Source: Bacteroidota bacterium (GTDB lineage Bacteria > Bacteroidota > JABWAT01). From it: a stretch of DNA of 64,000 nt. Location: positions 1-64,000 of the forward strand of contig JAKLJL010000005.1 of the NCBI GenBank assembly GCA_023151185.1. The letters are read 5' to 3'. Each line of letters begins with the position of its first letter. Within the stretch, counting starts at the first letter, position 1. The notes under the pieces were generated by a model. That model saw nothing but the letters and a program-made list of their open reading frames with translations, did not search any database and was not told the DNA's origin. The translations under genes and the position numbers were made by a program. This document shows positions 62,811 through 64,000 of this stretch, one piece after another.

Positions 62811-64000
62811 TTATTCAAATAAGCCTATCTGGTCCTTCTCGTCCGGGTTTTCTGCCTCCGGACCGGCAGACTCGCCGGTTTCTGCAGATGCATCAGGTTC
62901 AGCAGGTTCTGCAAGATCATCGGCCGGACTCAGCATCCTGACTGAAATAACCGGAAACTGACTCAGCCGGTTCCCAAGAGCTTTCCACCCTTTCACATCC
63001 ATCAGGTCGGCCAAACCCAGTTCTTCGGTGATTTGTTCCTTTGATTTTCCTTTTTCGTAAGTCAGCGAAATCTGGGGTTCTGAAACAACCGTTACCGCAA
63101 TCAGTTTCGATTTTTTGTCATCACCGATAAAGGAAAACCGTTTATCCTGAGTCTGGGTTTCGATCTGAAACCGTTTTACGAAGTAATTTTCCTGTGCGCC
63201 TTCGTAATAAACACAGGAAATAATGGTTTCGGCATGGAATTTCCGGATAATTAAAACCTGTTCCGGCTCATACCGGTTGGTGACTTCATGCGAAGTCAGT
63301 TCATATGACCCATCTTTATAAATGACGAGAATGGAATCATTCGTATTGTAATTACCTATCCATTTTCCGCGGCCATCCAGATTCAATCTGCCAACGACGG
63401 CATCATACCAGACTTTTCTTGCGCCGAACGAGGAGGGGCCTACTGATTTCCGTATGATTTTTTTTACCGGCCAACGGGTAAGAATATTCCCCATCGACTG
63501 CCGTCCCTTGATGCTCAGGTCACCGAAATCATAGTCAAAGACCTTGATTTTCGCCCTGCACCCCTGCGATAAATTCACATTGACAATTTCGGATTCCCCG
63601 TTTGGATTCGAAGTAAAGTACAGAATTCTGGAATCCTTGGTTCCTTTTGTAACCGGATATTCCCGGTCGCGGGTAATGGCTGTGACCGCAAACCGTTTGG
63701 CAAAGGCAAACCCGGTTTCACCATCCAGATAAACAATATTGTAAATCCGGCGTTCATCGTTTTTCTTCCAGACATCAACATGAATGATGTCCTTTCCGAC
63801 AAATTTTTTGTCTTCGATCCGGGTAACCTGCATGGTTCCGTTCTTCAGAAAAACAATAATATCATCCATATCTGAGCAGTCACAGATATATTCGTCCTTT
63901 TTCAGGCCGTATCCAACGAAACCATCTTCCCGGTTAACATATAATTTCTGATTGGCAATGACCACCTGGCGGGCTGCAATGGTATCAAAAGTCCTGATTT
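62811..64000 (-). CDS. DNA gyrase/topoisomerase IV subunit A, C-terminal part (5' end outside the window)
   Basis: Partial: the frame stays open past 63965 to the window edge (RTFDTIAARQVV precedes the visible part), so only the last about 396 residues are seen. This is the C-terminal pinwheel region typical of the long GyrA/ParC proteins of Bacteroidota, not the catalytic part. The tail is acidic (EPAEPDASAETGESAGPEAE). The subunit wraps and passes DNA strands. GyrA or ParC cannot be settled from this part. Confidence 0.85.
   Translation of the reverse strand, partial: IRTFDTIAARQVVIANQKLYVNREDGFVGYGLKKDEYICDCSDMDDIIVFLKNGTMQVTRIEDKKFVGKDIIHVDVWKKNDERRIYNIVYLDGETGFAFAKRFAVTAITRDREYPVTKGTKDSRILYFTSNPNGESEIVNVNLSQGCRAKIKVFDYDFGDLSIKGRQSMGNILTRWPVKKIIRKSVGPSSFGARKVWYDAVVGRLNLDGRGKWIGNYNTNDSILVIYKDGSYELTSHEVTNRYEPEQVLIIRKFHAETIISCVYYEGAQENYFVKRFQIETQTQDKRFSFIGDDKKSKLIAVTVVSEPQISLTYEKGKSKEQITEELGLADLMDVKGWKALGNRLSQFPVISVRMLSPADDLAEPAEPDASAETGESAGPEAENPDEKDQIGLFE

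Noticed and set aside
1-64000. Prophage, insertion sequence with transposase, or defence system
   Set aside because: No integrase, transposase, phage structural, restriction or cas-like protein was recognised in any frame; the genes are housekeeping, envelope and transport functions.

Overview
The window looks like chromosomal DNA from a Bacteroidota/FCB-type bacterium, probably not a classical Bacteroidia. Promoters repeatedly fit the Bacteroidota pattern (TTG or TTT, 20 bases, then TAnnTTTG), seen for example upstream of tRNA-Leu, the GH13 gene and marR. Other signs are the many outer-membrane efflux genes, LptE, TonB transport, a Bacteroidota-style GyrA/ParC-family C-terminus and MacB-type permeases. 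Unlike most Bacteroidota, many genes here also carry clear AGGAG-type ribosome binding sites. Base composition is near 48-50% GC. The phylum-level placement is inference.

Layout. 1-670 and 5022-6650 are gene-free and hold a dispersed hairpin-rich repeat (three copies), heptad tandem repeats and several short palindromic repeat types. Between them lie an M16 peptidase and a secreted GH5 glycosidase. 6.7-10.0 kb (minus) is a patatin-recO-htrA operon. 10.1-11.6 kb (plus) holds two membrane proteins, one PAP2-like. trpB2 (minus) and a marR-oxidoreductase-SDR operon (plus) are divergent at 13 kb, followed by msrB, meaB and a very large GH13 protein with a lysine-rich tail, coupled to a 67-residue Cys protein. 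21-25.7 kb is a flavin reductase-MFP-permease-TolC operon without an ATPase. 25.8-29.4 kb holds a secreted Gly-rich protein, rnpB, a zinc-ribbon/NIF3 pair, tRNA-Leu and a candidate small RNA. gltA follows.

30.9-36.7 kb is a second, complete MacAB-TolC-type operon with two permeases. fabI is at 37 kb. 37.8-44.0 kb is a TetR-controlled RND efflux operon. 44.2-48.0 kb carries LMW phosphatase, a TPR protein, LptE and UbiD. 48.3-50.4 kb has YceI and an outer-membrane barrel. RNase E/G follows behind a long leader, then a PLP dehydratase. An SGNH hydrolase gene interrupted by an in-frame TAA comes next. 54.4-59.7 kb is a NikR-linked metal uptake operon (ATPase, permease, binding protein, TonB receptor, NikR). 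The window ends with Sua5, a membrane protein, a GNAT enzyme and the C-terminal part of a GyrA/ParC-family gene running off the edge.

The most interesting points are: an unannotated ~115-nt RNA gene with overlapping sigma-54-like and Bacteroidota-type promoters and its own terminator at 29.27-29.41 kb; matching NikR operators (N14 spacing) upstream of nikR and the receptor; matching MarR-type operators; genes predicted to be leaderless (patatin, meaB, lptE, marR); an attenuator-like hairpin ahead of trpB2; and the structured repeat family.
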